Source: Imperialibacter roseus | Lineage (GTDB): Bacteria > Bacteroidota > Bacteroidia > Cytophagales > Cyclobacteriaceae | Assembly: GCF_032999765.1 (NCBI RefSeq) | Contig: NZ_CP136051.1 | Coordinates: 4,130,417-4,194,416, forward strand | DNA: 64,000 nt | Direction: 5' to 3' | In this document: positions 44,499 through 53,334 of the stretch, piece after piece | How the letters are laid out: the number at the start of each line of letters is the position of its first letter | Numbering within the stretch: the first letter of the stretch is position 1 | Notes under the pieces: generated by a model | Seen by the model: only the letters and a program-made list of their open reading frames with translations | What the model was told of the DNA's origin: nothing | The model's database searches: none | Program-made: the position numbers and the translations under genes

Positions 44499-45623
44499 TT
44501 ACACGTAATTGTTAAGCATTACCGGCATTACCAGCATGAGGAGGTCTTCATTCTCATCTTTGTCAACCGGGACAAGCAAGCCTGCTTTGTTGGCAGCCTG
44601 AAGTTTAAACGAAATCTTTTTCGACTCAAGGTTACTCAACATCTGAATGAGGAACTGGGCATTGAATCCGATTTCAATATCTTCTCCATCGTGCTCACAC
44701 GAAAGTCTTTCGTTGGCCTCATTCGAGAAGTCAAGATCTTCAGCAGAAATCATCAGTTCACTGCCTGTGATTTTAATCCTTACCTGATGAGTGGTTTTGT
44801 TGGCGTAAATCGCAATCCGCTTCATGGAGCTGAGGAACTCCAGGCGGTCGATGGTCATGATGTTATTGTTTTCCGCCGGAATGACGTTGTCGTAGTCGGG
44901 AAAGCGCTCGTCGATGAGGCGGCAGATCATCTTAACATGATCAAACTTGAAATAAGCGTTTGACACGTTGAACTCCACACTTACATTGGTGTTTTCTCCC
45001 GGAAGTGTTGTTTTAAGCAGGTTCAGCGCCTTTCTGGGGATGATCATTGAGTTCGTTACGTCGGCAGCCACATCAACCCGGCGGTAGCGTACGAGACGAT
45101 GGCCGTCTGTGGCTACAAAAGTGGTATTGGTTTCGTCAAGCTTGATGTAAACGCCAGTCATGGCCGGGCGAAGCTCATCGTTGCTGGTGGCGAAGAAGGT
45201 ATTGTTAATGGCTGTTGCAAGCACGTCCGAAGATATGTTCACCGAAAAACCGTTGGTTACTTCAGGCACCTTAGGGAAGTCGGTAGCGTTTTCGCCTGAA
45301 AGCTTGTAGCGCCCGTTGTCGGAGCTGATCTCGATGCTATAAGTGTCTTCGTCGACAGAAATGGTTACTGGCTGCTCAGGGAGGTTAGAAAGGGTTTCCA
45401 GCAAAATCTTGGCTGGCACTGCAATGCTGCCGTTTTCTTTGGCCTCCACTTCTATTTCGGTAATCATAGAAGTTTGCAGGTCAGAAGCCGTCACTTTCAA
45501 TGTTCCGTCGGTAATCTCAAATAGAAAGTTTTCAAGGATAGGCACTACCGGATTAGTGGTAATCACTCCTTTGATAGCTGATAGTTGTTTGAGTAGATAT
45601 GATGACGAAACAATGAATTTCAT
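44499..45623 (-). CDS. dnaN: DNA polymerase III beta subunit (sliding clamp)
   Basis: 374 residues. A homodimeric ring that tethers the replicative polymerase to DNA. Three similar domains are visible (about 1-120, 125-245, 250-374). The N-terminus MKFIVSSSYLLKQLSAIKGVI, with the familiar PVVPILENFLFEI, fits the family. MTGVYIKLDETNTTFVATDGHRL lies in domain 2 and the C-terminus ends LLMLVMPVMLNNYV. It is not next to dnaA here. A perfect -7 element lies 38 bp upstream of the start, so it can be expressed on its own even though the gliding genes lie directly upstream on the same strand. Confidence 0.96.
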   Translation of the reverse strand: MKFIVSSSYLLKQLSAIKGVITTNPVVPILENFLFEITDGTLKVTASDLQTSMITEIEVEAKENGSIAVPAKILLETLSNLPEQPVTISVDEDTYSIEISSDNGRYKLSGENATDFPKVPEVTNGFSVNISSDVLATAINNTFFATSNDELRPAMTGVYIKLDETNTTFVATDGHRLVRYRRVDVAADVTNSMIIPRKALNLLKTTLPGENTNVSVEFNVSNAYFKFDHVKMICRLIDERFPDYDNVIPAENNNIMTIDRLEFLSSMKRIAIYANKTTHQVRIKITGSELMISAEDLDFSNEANERLSCEHDGEDIEIGFNAQFLIQMLSNLESKKISFKLQAANKAGLLVPVDKDENEDLLMLVMPVMLNNYV

Positions 45624-45660
45624 AGAATTTCTGTATTGTAAGGTAAGATTGTTAACCCGG

Positions 45661-45668
45661 CAAAGTTA
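45661..45668 (-). promoter_or_regulatory. -7 promoter element of dnaN
   Basis: TAACTTTG on the minus strand, an exact TAnnTTTG, 37 nt before the dnaN start. No TTG is at the normal -33 spacing. Confidence 0.45.
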
Positions 45669-45737
45669 TAACAAAAATTAGATTTGAGGGTAATAAAATG
45701 CTATTCCAATTTTAAACAACGAAAGAGGCAAACTAAC

Positions 45738-46676
45738 CTATTTTTCAGGCCTCAAATCATCCAGCGAAATCAGTAGCGAACGGACCCGCCCTGCATCGCA
45801 AACAGAGTAATTTCCTGCTTCATCCTTTAGCAGCACATAGGGCTGATCGGTTGGGCCGGGGTAGACATCAAGCTCCGTATTCTTCGCAGAATCAATGTCC
45901 CTCAACCTGATGGTTGCCACAGGTGTTGCGTCCATCAGACTGTCATAAACGGGAATTTGCCCCTGGCTGATGAACTCATTGGTAAAAAAGGACTCGTACT
46001 GCTGAATGTAGTTTTCGAGCACAAGGGTGTCTGCTTCCGGCAATTCGGCCACTTTCAGGGTGGTCTTGTCAAAGGCGATGGTCACATCCTTCTTCTGATC
46101 ATCGGCGTAGTCAATTGTTAAAGACTGGATAGAGCGCCAGTCGCTGGAAAACAGCAGCCTGTTGCGCCATTGGTTTTCGGTAAATTCGAAGATGCCCGAA
46201 ACATAGTTGGGATAACCGGGCAGCTCTACCTGATACACCTTGCTCTCCCCGGCAAGGTTGAAGTAAGATTCTGTTTTCGAAGGGTTGCCTGTAGCGGTAA
46301 ACTCAGCGAGCACACCCTGCTCTCCGCTGATAATTACTTTTCTGCCTGATGCCATCCACTGCTTTACTTCAGCTAGCTGACTTGGCCCCACTTCTCTTTT
46401 TACCCTCACCAGTTTCAGCACACCCACAAGGAAATTTCGGATGGATCGATCCACTTTGTACTTGTCGTTGACCAGCCATTTGTCATTTACTTTGCTCAAT
46501 ATCACGCTGTTTTCATCGGAAATCATCTCAATGCGTGAGATTTTGGTCGTGTCGGATAGCTCCAGTAAATCGTATCCTACAATGGATGTTTCGGATGGAC
46601 TCCCCGCCCACCATGTGCCGGCAATTAGCAGCAACAAAACGCCCAGAGAAATAAGTAGTGTGGTGTTTTTATGCAT
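45738..46676 (-). CDS. DUF4340 family membrane-anchored protein
   Basis: 312 residues with one N-terminal membrane segment (7-24) and a large periplasmic part. The repeated pattern I-E-x-I-x-x-x-x-x-V-x-L-x-K-x-x-x-x-W-x-V (about 48-70) is the hallmark of DUF4340. Such proteins are usually encoded beside ABC-2 type transporters and GldG-like proteins, exactly as here: it starts 4 bp after gldG. It probably is an accessory part of the Gld transporter, an inference from position only. Confidence 0.85.
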   Translation of the reverse strand: MHKNTTLLISLGVLLLLIAGTWWAGSPSETSIVGYDLLELSDTTKISRIEMISDENSVILSKVNDKWLVNDKYKVDRSIRNFLVGVLKLVRVKREVGPSQLAEVKQWMASGRKVIISGEQGVLAEFTATGNPSKTESYFNLAGESKVYQVELPGYPNYVSGIFEFTENQWRNRLLFSSDWRSIQSLTIDYADDQKKDVTIAFDKTTLKVAELPEADTLVLENYIQQYESFFTNEFISQGQIPVYDSLMDATPVATIRLRDIDSAKNTELDVYPGPTDQPYVLLKDEAGNYSVCDAGRVRSLLISLDDLRPEK

Positions 46677-46680
46677 GGCC

Positions 46681-48366
46681 TTAGAACCTGGTGTATTTTC
46701 TCTTTCTTAGGAACATTTTAGCGATACCGAAGAGCAGCAAAAGCACCAAAGGACCTGCCAGATTCAGTACCTGCCAGAATGTGCGGCTTTCATCTATCTT
46801 CTGCTTATCGAGCGGTCGTATCTTCACTTCACGGTTTCTGGCCAAAATCAACCCATCATCGTCCATGAGGTACTCAAGAGCATTGACAATGAAGTCTTTG
46901 TTGGCGTATACTTTCTGAGAAATAGGGTCGATGCCCAGCTCCATTGGCTGCCCGTTTTCGGGGTTCAGCTCATTGCGGATGAAATCGCCATCTGCCACCA
47001 CCACTATTTTTGATGGCACTCCTTTTTCCCTGAATCCGGTTTTATTTACGCCTCTTGGAAGCGTCCTGTTTCTATAAAGCGAATTAAACGGGCCTTCCAG
47101 CAAATAGCCCACGGGCTGACTCCCCTGGTTGAACGCCTCCGGATTGATGCCTCCTCGGATATCGTTGAGGTTGACCCTGACAGGCGACGACAGCACTCTC
47201 GACCTTTCCGAGGTAAACATCAAAGGCGTCTTTACGATGCCGTTGGCCTTTACAGTGTCGATGGTAGAGGTGAATCGGAAAATGACAGCGTCCAGGTTTT
47301 TGACCACAGGGTGATCTGAAAACCGATTGACCTCCGGAAAAAACGGCCAGGGGATCAATTTCACCTGAGGTTGGTCGCCCACCATGCCATCGATGACCAG
47401 GAATTCTCCGCAGCTTAAGTCTTGCACAAAGTTCTGGTTGATGCGAGCCCCGTAGTTGAAAAGCAGGTCAGTGAGGTTGTGTTCAATGGGGAAGGCGATG
47501 GTGCCTGCTCCCTCTGCCCCTGCCATGTCGACGCTGAGCGCATCAATGAAAAACAGCAGCTTGCCCCCACTCATGACGTACTGATCGAGAAGGTATTTTT
47601 CGTTTTCACTAAATTCCACCGAGGGCTTTGCGACCACGATAGCGTCAAACCCAGCCAACGGCTGCACCTGCCTGGTCAGCTGAATGGCACTCACCTCATA
47701 CTTTTCCATCAGCAACGACTGAAAACCAGCCAGCGCCAGTGTGTCAATGGCGTAATGGTCAACAACTACCCCTACCCTCTTTCTATCGTTGTTCACCAAC
47801 TGTTTGATGGCATAGGCAAGGTTATATTCCGCTCCCTCTATCGACTGGTTGAGCAGCTCCTCGTTGCCATCGCCTTTGTTACCCTTGAGCAGCATCACGC
47901 CAGCTTCCCTGCCTCCGTAGGAAATCAACGCCCCAGGATACAACCGACGGCGGACAGTATTGCCATCTTTGGTATAGCTCAGATCGGTGGGTTGGATGCC
48001 TTTAGCGCTCAGCTCCATCATCATTTTTTCCTGGGCCTGGCGAGAGCCCCCTGCTACGGGATTCTTGAAAGTAAACTCAAGGTTTTTGCCACCATGCACA
48101 CTGAACTCTTCCAGCGTCTCCCTGATTGATTTCTGAAGCCTTTTCAGGTTGGAAGGCAGCTCTCCTTCGAGGTACACTTCCACATACACCACCTCGTCGA
48201 GGTTACGCAACAATTCTTTAGTTGGCTCAGAGATGGAATATCTTCCTTCCTCGGTGAGGTCAATGCGGACTGGCCAGGTGTCGGCCAGCATGTTTACCCA
48301 AACGACCAGAAAAAGGCCATTGAGCAATATCAACCATCGGGTCACCTGTCTGCTTTTCCAGTTCAT
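46681..48366 (-). CDS. gldG: Gliding motility-associated ABC transporter protein GldG
   Basis: 561 residues. It has an N-terminal membrane segment (about 11-28), the GldG core (VRIDLTEEGRYSISEPTKELLRNL, then VYVEVYLEGELPSNLKRLQ), a central Rossmann-like region (about 180-300, VGVVVDHYAID) and one C-terminal membrane segment (about 530-553). GldA, GldF and GldG form an ABC transporter needed for gliding in Flavobacterium johnsoniae; its cargo is not known. It overlaps gldF by 4 nt and lies 4 bp before DUF4340. Confidence 0.92.
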   Translation of the reverse strand: MNWKSRQVTRWLILLNGLFLVVWVNMLADTWPVRIDLTEEGRYSISEPTKELLRNLDEVVYVEVYLEGELPSNLKRLQKSIRETLEEFSVHGGKNLEFTFKNPVAGGSRQAQEKMMMELSAKGIQPTDLSYTKDGNTVRRRLYPGALISYGGREAGVMLLKGNKGDGNEELLNQSIEGAEYNLAYAIKQLVNNDRKRVGVVVDHYAIDTLALAGFQSLLMEKYEVSAIQLTRQVQPLAGFDAIVVAKPSVEFSENEKYLLDQYVMSGGKLLFFIDALSVDMAGAEGAGTIAFPIEHNLTDLLFNYGARINQNFVQDLSCGEFLVIDGMVGDQPQVKLIPWPFFPEVNRFSDHPVVKNLDAVIFRFTSTIDTVKANGIVKTPLMFTSERSRVLSSPVRVNLNDIRGGINPEAFNQGSQPVGYLLEGPFNSLYRNRTLPRGVNKTGFREKGVPSKIVVVADGDFIRNELNPENGQPMELGIDPISQKVYANKDFIVNALEYLMDDDGLILARNREVKIRPLDKQKIDESRTFWQVLNLAGPLVLLLLFGIAKMFLRKRKYTRF

Positions 48367-49088
48367 ATCCTTTGGTTGAGTTTAAGTCTGGTTATCAGCA
48401 GGAATATGAAAATTACACTCAGAAAATAGACAATGTCCCTGGAATCGAGCAGCCCCTTGCTCAGCGAGTTGTAATGTGTAAGCATGCCCAGCTGTTCAAA
48501 GAACAATGAGTAGCTGCCCCACACGTTGATGGCAGCGATAGAGTTGAAGCCCGTGAAAAGGAAAAAGCAGAGGAATACAGCCAGTATAAAAGCAATGATT
48601 TGGTTTTCTGATAACGACGATGCCATTAGACCAATCGACGTGAAAGCGGCCCCCAACAAAACCAACCCGACATAGGAGCCTAGGATGCCAGCGGTGTCGA
48701 GGTTGCCCGGAGGATTACCCAACGATGAAATAGAGAAATAGTAAAGAGCAGTGGGCAGCAAAGTAAAGACGACAAGAAAGAGGCCGGCCAGGTATTTGCC
48801 GCCTATAATCTGCACTTCAGAAAGCGGCCTGGTTAGCAGCAACTCAAGCGTCCCTCCTTTTTTCTCCTCTGCAAAAAGCCGCATAGTAATAGCAGGAATT
48901 AGAAACATCAGCACATAGGGGCCAAGGCTGAAAAGGGTCTCCATGTCGGCATAGCCATAGTCGAGTACGCTGGTTTCAGGAAACACCCACATGAGCAGGC
49001 CAATGCCGGTAAGGAACACCGCTATCACCACGTAGGCAATAAGTGAATTGAGGAAGCTATTGACTTCTTTGCTGAAAACTGTCCACAT
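48363..49088 (-). CDS. gldF: Gliding motility ABC transporter permease GldF
   Basis: 241 residues with six membrane segments, an ABC-2 type permease. MWTVFSKEVNSFLNSLIAYVV at the N-terminus (split here by the first membrane segment), the cytoplasmic RLFAEEKKGGTLELLLTRPLSE segment and the C-terminal FLLITRLKLNQRI match GldF. It sits 3 bp after gldA and overlaps gldG by 4 nt, so translation is coupled through the three genes. Confidence 0.92.
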   Translation of the reverse strand: MWTVFSKEVNSFLNSLIAYVVIAVFLTGIGLLMWVFPETSVLDYGYADMETLFSLGPYVLMFLIPAITMRLFAEEKKGGTLELLLTRPLSEVQIIGGKYLAGLFLVVFTLLPTALYYFSISSLGNPPGNLDTAGILGSYVGLVLLGAAFTSIGLMASSLSENQIIAFILAVFLCFFLFTGFNSIAAINVWGSYSLFFEQLGMLTHYNSLSKGLLDSRDIVYFLSVIFIFLLITRLKLNQRI

Positions 49089-49091
49089 AGG

Positions 49092-50018
49092 CTAAGAAAC
49101 TGTTTCTTGTGTGAGTTCCTTAAATATATTTTCCAGAGAGTTCTCCTCTTGCTGGATGCCCAACAGCGGCCAGCTATTTTCACCCGCCAGCTTGAGCAGC
49201 GACGGTCGAATGTCCTTGTCAGCATCGATTGTAAGCCGGATCTTCCTGGCGTCGATTGTCTCTATATTGACTACTTCTTTCATTTTATCCAACCCGGCAA
49301 AGCTGCTCATTTCTTCCGAAAACTCCAGTACCACATAGGTTTGGCCTTTGGCCTGCTTACCCAGCTCTTTCACGGTGCTGTCGGCCACTTTCTTCCCCTT
49401 ATTGATGATGATGACCCTTTCGCAGATAGCAGTCACCTCCTGCATGATGTGGGTAGAAAACACCACGGTCTTTTCTTTACCTATCTCTTTGATTACATGG
49501 CGGATTTCCAGGATTTGGTTTGGATCGAGGCCGGTGGTCGGTTCATCGAGGATAAGTACCGGTGGATTGTGGATCAGTGCCTGAGCTAAGCCCACCCGCT
49601 GGCGGTAACCTTTCGACAGCTGGCCGATCAGCTTGTTTTGCTCTACTCCCAGGCCGCACAGGTCAATCATCTCCTTTACCCTGCTGGAAAGGGCATTGCC
49701 TTTGATTTTGTGCACATGGCCAATGAAAGCAAGGTACTCATGCACGTACATGTCGAGGTAGAGCGGGTTGTGTTCGGGCAGGTAGCCCACGTGGTTGCGC
49801 ACTTCAGCCGATTGGGTTTCGACGTCGTAACCAGCCACGGAAATCGTTCCTTCGGTGGGAACAAAATAGGTGGTGGCCATTTTCATGGTAGTGGACTTAC
49901 CCGCACCATTGGGGCCTAAAAACCCGAGAATTTCTCCTTTCTTAGCCGAAAAAGAAAGATGATCAACCGCTCTCTGAGCGCCGAAAACCTTACTTACATT
50001 TTGTACCTCTAGCGACAT
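49092..50018 (-). CDS. gldA: Gliding motility ABC transporter ATPase GldA
   Basis: 308 residues. Nucleotide-binding subunit: Walker A GPNGAGKST (35-43), Q loop YLPEHNPLY, signature LSKGYRQRVGLAQAL, Walker B VLILDEPTTGLDP, switch His in VVFSTHIMQE. The C-terminal 80 residues form the extension seen in ABC-2 ATPases. A minus-strand TATTTTTG (50035-50042), an exact -7 match, lies 16 nt upstream and overlaps the end of the SDR gene, so gldA may have its own promoter besides read-through. Confidence 0.93.
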   Translation of the reverse strand: MSLEVQNVSKVFGAQRAVDHLSFSAKKGEILGFLGPNGAGKSTTMKMATTYFVPTEGTISVAGYDVETQSAEVRNHVGYLPEHNPLYLDMYVHEYLAFIGHVHKIKGNALSSRVKEMIDLCGLGVEQNKLIGQLSKGYRQRVGLAQALIHNPPVLILDEPTTGLDPNQILEIRHVIKEIGKEKTVVFSTHIMQEVTAICERVIIINKGKKVADSTVKELGKQAKGQTYVVLEFSEEMSSFAGLDKMKEVVNIETIDARKIRLTIDADKDIRPSLLKLAGENSWPLLGIQQEENSLENIFKELTQETVS

Positions 50019-50042
50019 ATCCTGAATGCAACCCCAAAAATA

Positions 50043-50747
50043 TTATTTTTTAGGCTTTCCTTGTGGTCTTAGGGGTCTTAATTCAATATCGCCTGGCAAG
50101 TAATTTGGGTGGGTGTCCAATAACTCGACTACTGACTTGGCAATATCTTCCGGCCGCATCATGTTTTCAGGTGGCGTAGAGGTATGCCTTCCTTCGAAGA
50201 AATGGGTATTGGTAGAGCCCGGATACACACCAGTGACTTTGATGCCAAAGTCCCGGAGCTCCATCATCATGGAGTGTGTGAGTCCGGTTACGGCATGTTT
50301 GGTGGCGCTGTAGGCTGCGTAGCCTTTCACCCCATTGAGCCCTGCAATAGAGGAAATGTTAATGATATGCCCGAAGTCGTTTTGCTTCATTTGCGGCACC
50401 AGCAGCCTGGAGATGTAGAAGATGCTGTCGACATTGGTGCGAAACATTGTCTGCCAGTCTTCGGGCTTGGTGTCCTCAAAAGCCGAAGGAATGCCAAGTC
50501 CGGCATTGTTGATCAGAAAGTCGATAGTGTTGCCAAATTTAGCTACTGTGGCCTTGTAGGCAGCTTCGATCGACTCAACCGACTGCACATCGGCGCTAAT
50601 AAACTGAAAATCGTTGTCTGAAATTCCCGGGTCTGTTCTGCTCCAGCCAGCTACCTTCACTCCCTTCTCTAAAAGTTCCTCTACAATGGCAAGCCCTATT
50701 CCCTTGCTCGCTCCCGTTACAATTGCCGTTTTACCTTTCAAAATCAT
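50043..50747 (-). CDS. Short-chain dehydrogenase/reductase
   Basis: 234 residues, a classical SDR. The NAD(P) motif is TGASKGIG (11-18), NNAG at 80-83, and the catalytic Ser132/Ser133, Tyr146 and Lys150 in YSATK. The Rossmann position after the second strand is AGWSRT, with Arg favouring NADP. It lies 24 bp upstream of gldA on the same strand and could be the first gene of that unit. Its start codon is inside the promoter of the divergent deacylase gene. The substrate is unknown; a role in gliding is not implied by the family. Confidence 0.9.
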   Translation of the reverse strand: MILKGKTAIVTGASKGIGLAIVEELLEKGVKVAGWSRTDPGISDNDFQFISADVQSVESIEAAYKATVAKFGNTIDFLINNAGLGIPSAFEDTKPEDWQTMFRTNVDSIFYISRLLVPQMKQNDFGHIINISSIAGLNGVKGYAAYSATKHAVTGLTHSMMMELRDFGIKVTGVYPGSTNTHFFEGRHTSTPPENMMRPEDIAKSVVELLDTHPNYLPGDIELRPLRPQGKPKK

Positions 50748-50754
50748 ACTTTTG
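50723..50754 (+). promoter_or_regulatory. Promoter of the PagL-like gene, inside the SDR start
   Basis: TTG (50723-50725), then 21 nt, then TACTTTTG (50747-50754), an exact TAnnTTTG. This is the best full promoter in the window. It overlaps the first codons of the divergent SDR gene, whose start codon is at 50745-50747; the two start codons are only 24 bp apart. Confidence 0.6.
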
Positions 50755-50771
50755 AGTCTTTCACTTGTTCG

Positions 50772-51857
50772 ATGCGCTATACGCTTGCAATAATCTTTAT
50801 TTTCAATCTACTATCAAATGTTTTCGGACAAAGCATTAGTTCCATCGAAGCATCACAAAGTATTGAATTGACTGGTGAGTATGGCTCCTTCTTTTTCAAT
50901 GAAAAAATTCCCCACCTGACCAACACCGCCCTCAGCGGTTTTAGTGTCGGCTATCAAAAAACACCAATCCCTTTGTACAATTGGGCCAACACCCGCAAAA
51001 CTTTTTCCTTCCATGCAAAGTTGACTTACCTCGACTTCCACAACAAAAACCTGGGGAAGGCCGTCGGTCTGCAGGCCTTCCTTGACATACCTGTCGTTCA
51101 GTGGGAAGAATCGACCATTTACGCCAACACGGGTGTAGGGCTGCTCTACTCCGGCTCTCATTTCAGCATAAAAGAAAGTAACCTCAACTTTGCCATTGGC
51201 GCTCCGCTTAGCTACAAAATCAATTTTGGTGTTGGGTTCAAAAGACACTGGGGCCAGAGATGGTACAGCCGGGCGGAATTATCCTTTATGCACATTTCGA
51301 ATGGTGGCATTAGGGTTCCGAACCTGGGGCTCAATAGTGCACAAATGGCCGTCGGGGCTGGCTACATTTTTTCGCAAAAAGAAAAGGTGTTTGAAGCGCC
51401 TAAACCTGGCCTGCAGCTGGCAAGAAAAAGCCATTGGCTTCTCCAGTTTGGTGGGGGGCTGAGGCAACCGGAGTGGCTTCTGGCAAAAAAGTATGCGCTG
51501 GTTTACCTCGGGGTTCTGAGAGAAAGGCTGTTTTTTGAAAAAGTCTATCTTGGCATAGGCGTCGACTACTTTTATGATTGGGCGACTAAGTATGAGGTGA
51601 GCACGGGCATCGTGAGTGGGAACGGCCTTCACTACAGAGTAGGCATCCTCGCTCAACAAGAGTGGCTGTTTGGGCGAATGGGTTTGCAGGCAGGGCTTGG
51701 CTACCATGTGGTGAAGCAAACCGCCGACCCCGACTGGTACCAGAAGGCAGGCCTGAAATTCCATATCAACAACAAGTTCTCGGTAGCCAGTCACCTGATT
51801 GTCAGGAACTTTCAGGGGTCTTACGCAGTAATTTGGGGAGGTACCTATGCGTTTTAG
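50772..51857 (+). CDS. PagL-like lipid A deacylase / acyloxyacyl hydrolase family
   Basis: 361 residues with a signal peptide (1-19). The motif MHISNGGIRVPNLGLNS (173-189) matches the H-x-S-N-G-x4-PN-x-G-x-N signature of PagL, with His174 and Ser176 as the probable catalytic pair. PagL removes the 3-O acyl chain from lipid A in the outer membrane. The protein is about twice the length of Salmonella PagL. Its C-terminal half (about 215-361) looks like a second, catalytically empty barrel-like segment. The stop overlaps the DUF2807 gene by 11 nt. Confidence 0.8.
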   Translation: MRYTLAIIFIFNLLSNVFGQSISSIEASQSIELTGEYGSFFFNEKIPHLTNTALSGFSVGYQKTPIPLYNWANTRKTFSFHAKLTYLDFHNKNLGKAVGLQAFLDIPVVQWEESTIYANTGVGLLYSGSHFSIKESNLNFAIGAPLSYKINFGVGFKRHWGQRWYSRAELSFMHISNGGIRVPNLGLNSAQMAVGAGYIFSQKEKVFEAPKPGLQLARKSHWLLQFGGGLRQPEWLLAKKYALVYLGVLRERLFFEKVYLGIGVDYFYDWATKYEVSTGIVSGNGLHYRVGILAQQEWLFGRMGLQAGLGYHVVKQTADPDWYQKAGLKFHINNKFSVASHLIVRNFQGSYAVIWGGTYAF

Positions 51858-52599
51858 TAGTAGGCACATCTTGCAGATATCATTGGTAATGCTCGGTGGG
51901 CTAACTGGGTCAGCCTGTCAGGATGGGTTTGTTGACCGGTGCTTTGAAAAATACGGCCATGAGATAGTAGAGGAAATAGAATTGAAGAAGTTCACCAGCC
52001 TGGAAATCATGGATGACATTGAAGTAGAGCTGGTGAGCGGGGCCTTTCAACAGGTAGTGCTTACTACCTATGAAGAGTTGCTACCCAATATGACGTTTAC
52101 AGAAATTGACCAGGGCTATCGGGTGGAAAATACCACCGCCTGCCTTTGGAACAGCCACTACAAGAGTCCAAAGCTGACGATTTCTTCGCCTGACCTGAAC
52201 TTCATTGTTCACCGAAGCACCAGCCCGATGTATAGCAAAGACTCCATCCGCCTCGACCGGCTCTGGCTGGCCATTCATCTCAGCTATACAGAGATAGACC
52301 TCACCATAAAAACGGGTGGGTTTGTGCTGAGAAACTACGGCAAGTCCAACGTAAAAATTAGTGGCACCAGCGACTACGCCGACCTGTTTGTCAACCAGCA
52401 GGTGTCGTTGGTGGATTGCAGCCGACTTAGGGCAAAAGTGGTGGTGGTGGAGCACGAAGGCCTCAATGACATGAGAGTATTCCCTATCGATACATTAAGA
52501 GGCAACATCAGCGGCTATGGAAATCTTATCTATTTCAATGAGCCAAAAGCAATTAAGGTAAGCATCGACGGTAGCGGAAAGCTTCTCTCTTATGATTAA
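51847..52599 (+). CDS. DUF2807 (GIN head domain) lipoprotein
   Basis: 250 residues. The signal ends in the lipobox LTGSAC (Cys24). The mature part is a right-handed beta-helix-like fold of the DUF2807 family (FTSLEIMDDIEVELVSG, then many short strands such as VKISGTSDYADLF and GNISGYGNLIYF), ending SIDGSGKLLSYD. The family is common at the Bacteroidota surface. It overlaps the deacylase gene by 11 nt, so the two are co-translated; a shared role at the outer membrane is inferred from this alone. Confidence 0.85.
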   Translation: MRFSSRHILQISLVMLGGLTGSACQDGFVDRCFEKYGHEIVEEIELKKFTSLEIMDDIEVELVSGAFQQVVLTTYEELLPNMTFTEIDQGYRVENTTACLWNSHYKSPKLTISSPDLNFIVHRSTSPMYSKDSIRLDRLWLAIHLSYTEIDLTIKTGGFVLRNYGKSNVKISGTSDYADLFVNQQVSLVDCSRLRAKVVVVEHEGLNDMRVFPIDTLRGNISGYGNLIYFNEPKAIKVSIDGSGKLLSYD

Positions 52600-52640
52600 A
52601 GAGGTTGCTCTGTTCTTTCTACACGAAGCAACCTCTTTAA
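52596..52640 (+). terminator. 14-bp perfect hairpin over the DUF2807 stop
   Basis: 52596-52609 pairs perfectly with 52627-52640 around a 17-nt loop; the stem includes the stop codon. There is no T-run downstream, so it may act as a 3' stabiliser rather than an intrinsic terminator. Confidence 0.55.
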
Positions 52641-52686
52641 TGACTACATTGGGGCACTTTTCCTGGTCATAAACTATTAGTAAACT

Positions 52687-53334
52687 ATGGAAGCTTCAGC
52701 ACATCGACCGCAAACCCTCAAAGAGGAAATAGCCAATAGCCTCACCCACGGCATCGGCATCCTCTTCAGTGTGGTGGCCATCTCCTTGTTAGTCACTTTC
52801 TCGGTCTTAAATGGTTCAGCCATTCACGTGGTGAGCAGCAGCATTTTCGCCGGCTCGTTTCTCTTGCTTTATACCTTTTCAACGCTCTATCATGCCTTTC
52901 AGCACGAGCAGGTGAAAAGGCTACTCCGCACATTCGACCACATCAGCATCTATATTCTCATTGCCGGCACCTACACACCCTTCTTGCTTTTGGGAGTAAG
53001 CGGAGCACTCGGATGGGTGTTTTTCGGAATCATCTGGCTGCTGGCCGTGCTGGGCATCATTTTCAAGGTGTACTACCAGTACCGTTTTCCCAAGGCCTCC
53101 CTTATATTTTACCTTGGCATGGGATGGATGGGCGTTTTCCTTATTAAGCCCCTTTTTGCCTCGCTCGACGCCACTGTTTTGTCACTGATTCTTGGCGGCG
53201 GCGTGAGTTATACGCTGGGCACCATCTTTTTTGTGCAAAAGAAAATGATGTATGCCCACGCCATCTGGCATTTGTTTGTGCTGGGAGGCACCATTACGCA
53301 TTTTATTGCGATGATGTTTTTGCTGCAGGTTTAG
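52687..53334 (+). CDS. Hemolysin III / PAQR-family membrane protein
   Basis: 215 residues with seven membrane segments. The family signatures are present: EEIANSLTHGIGILFSVVA near the N-terminus, LYHAFQHEQVKRLLRTFDHISIYILIAGTYTPF (in two parts here: LYHAF and FDHISIYILIAGTYTP), and HAIWHLFVLGGTITHF at the end. The conserved Ser/His/Asp residues form a metal-binding site thought to give ceramidase-like hydrolase activity. Its stop overlaps that of the convergent phosphorylase gene. Confidence 0.9.
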   Translation: MEASAHRPQTLKEEIANSLTHGIGILFSVVAISLLVTFSVLNGSAIHVVSSSIFAGSFLLLYTFSTLYHAFQHEQVKRLLRTFDHISIYILIAGTYTPFLLLGVSGALGWVFFGIIWLLAVLGIIFKVYYQYRFPKASLIFYLGMGWMGVFLIKPLFASLDATVLSLILGGGVSYTLGTIFFVQKKMMYAHAIWHLFVLGGTITHFIAMMFLLQV

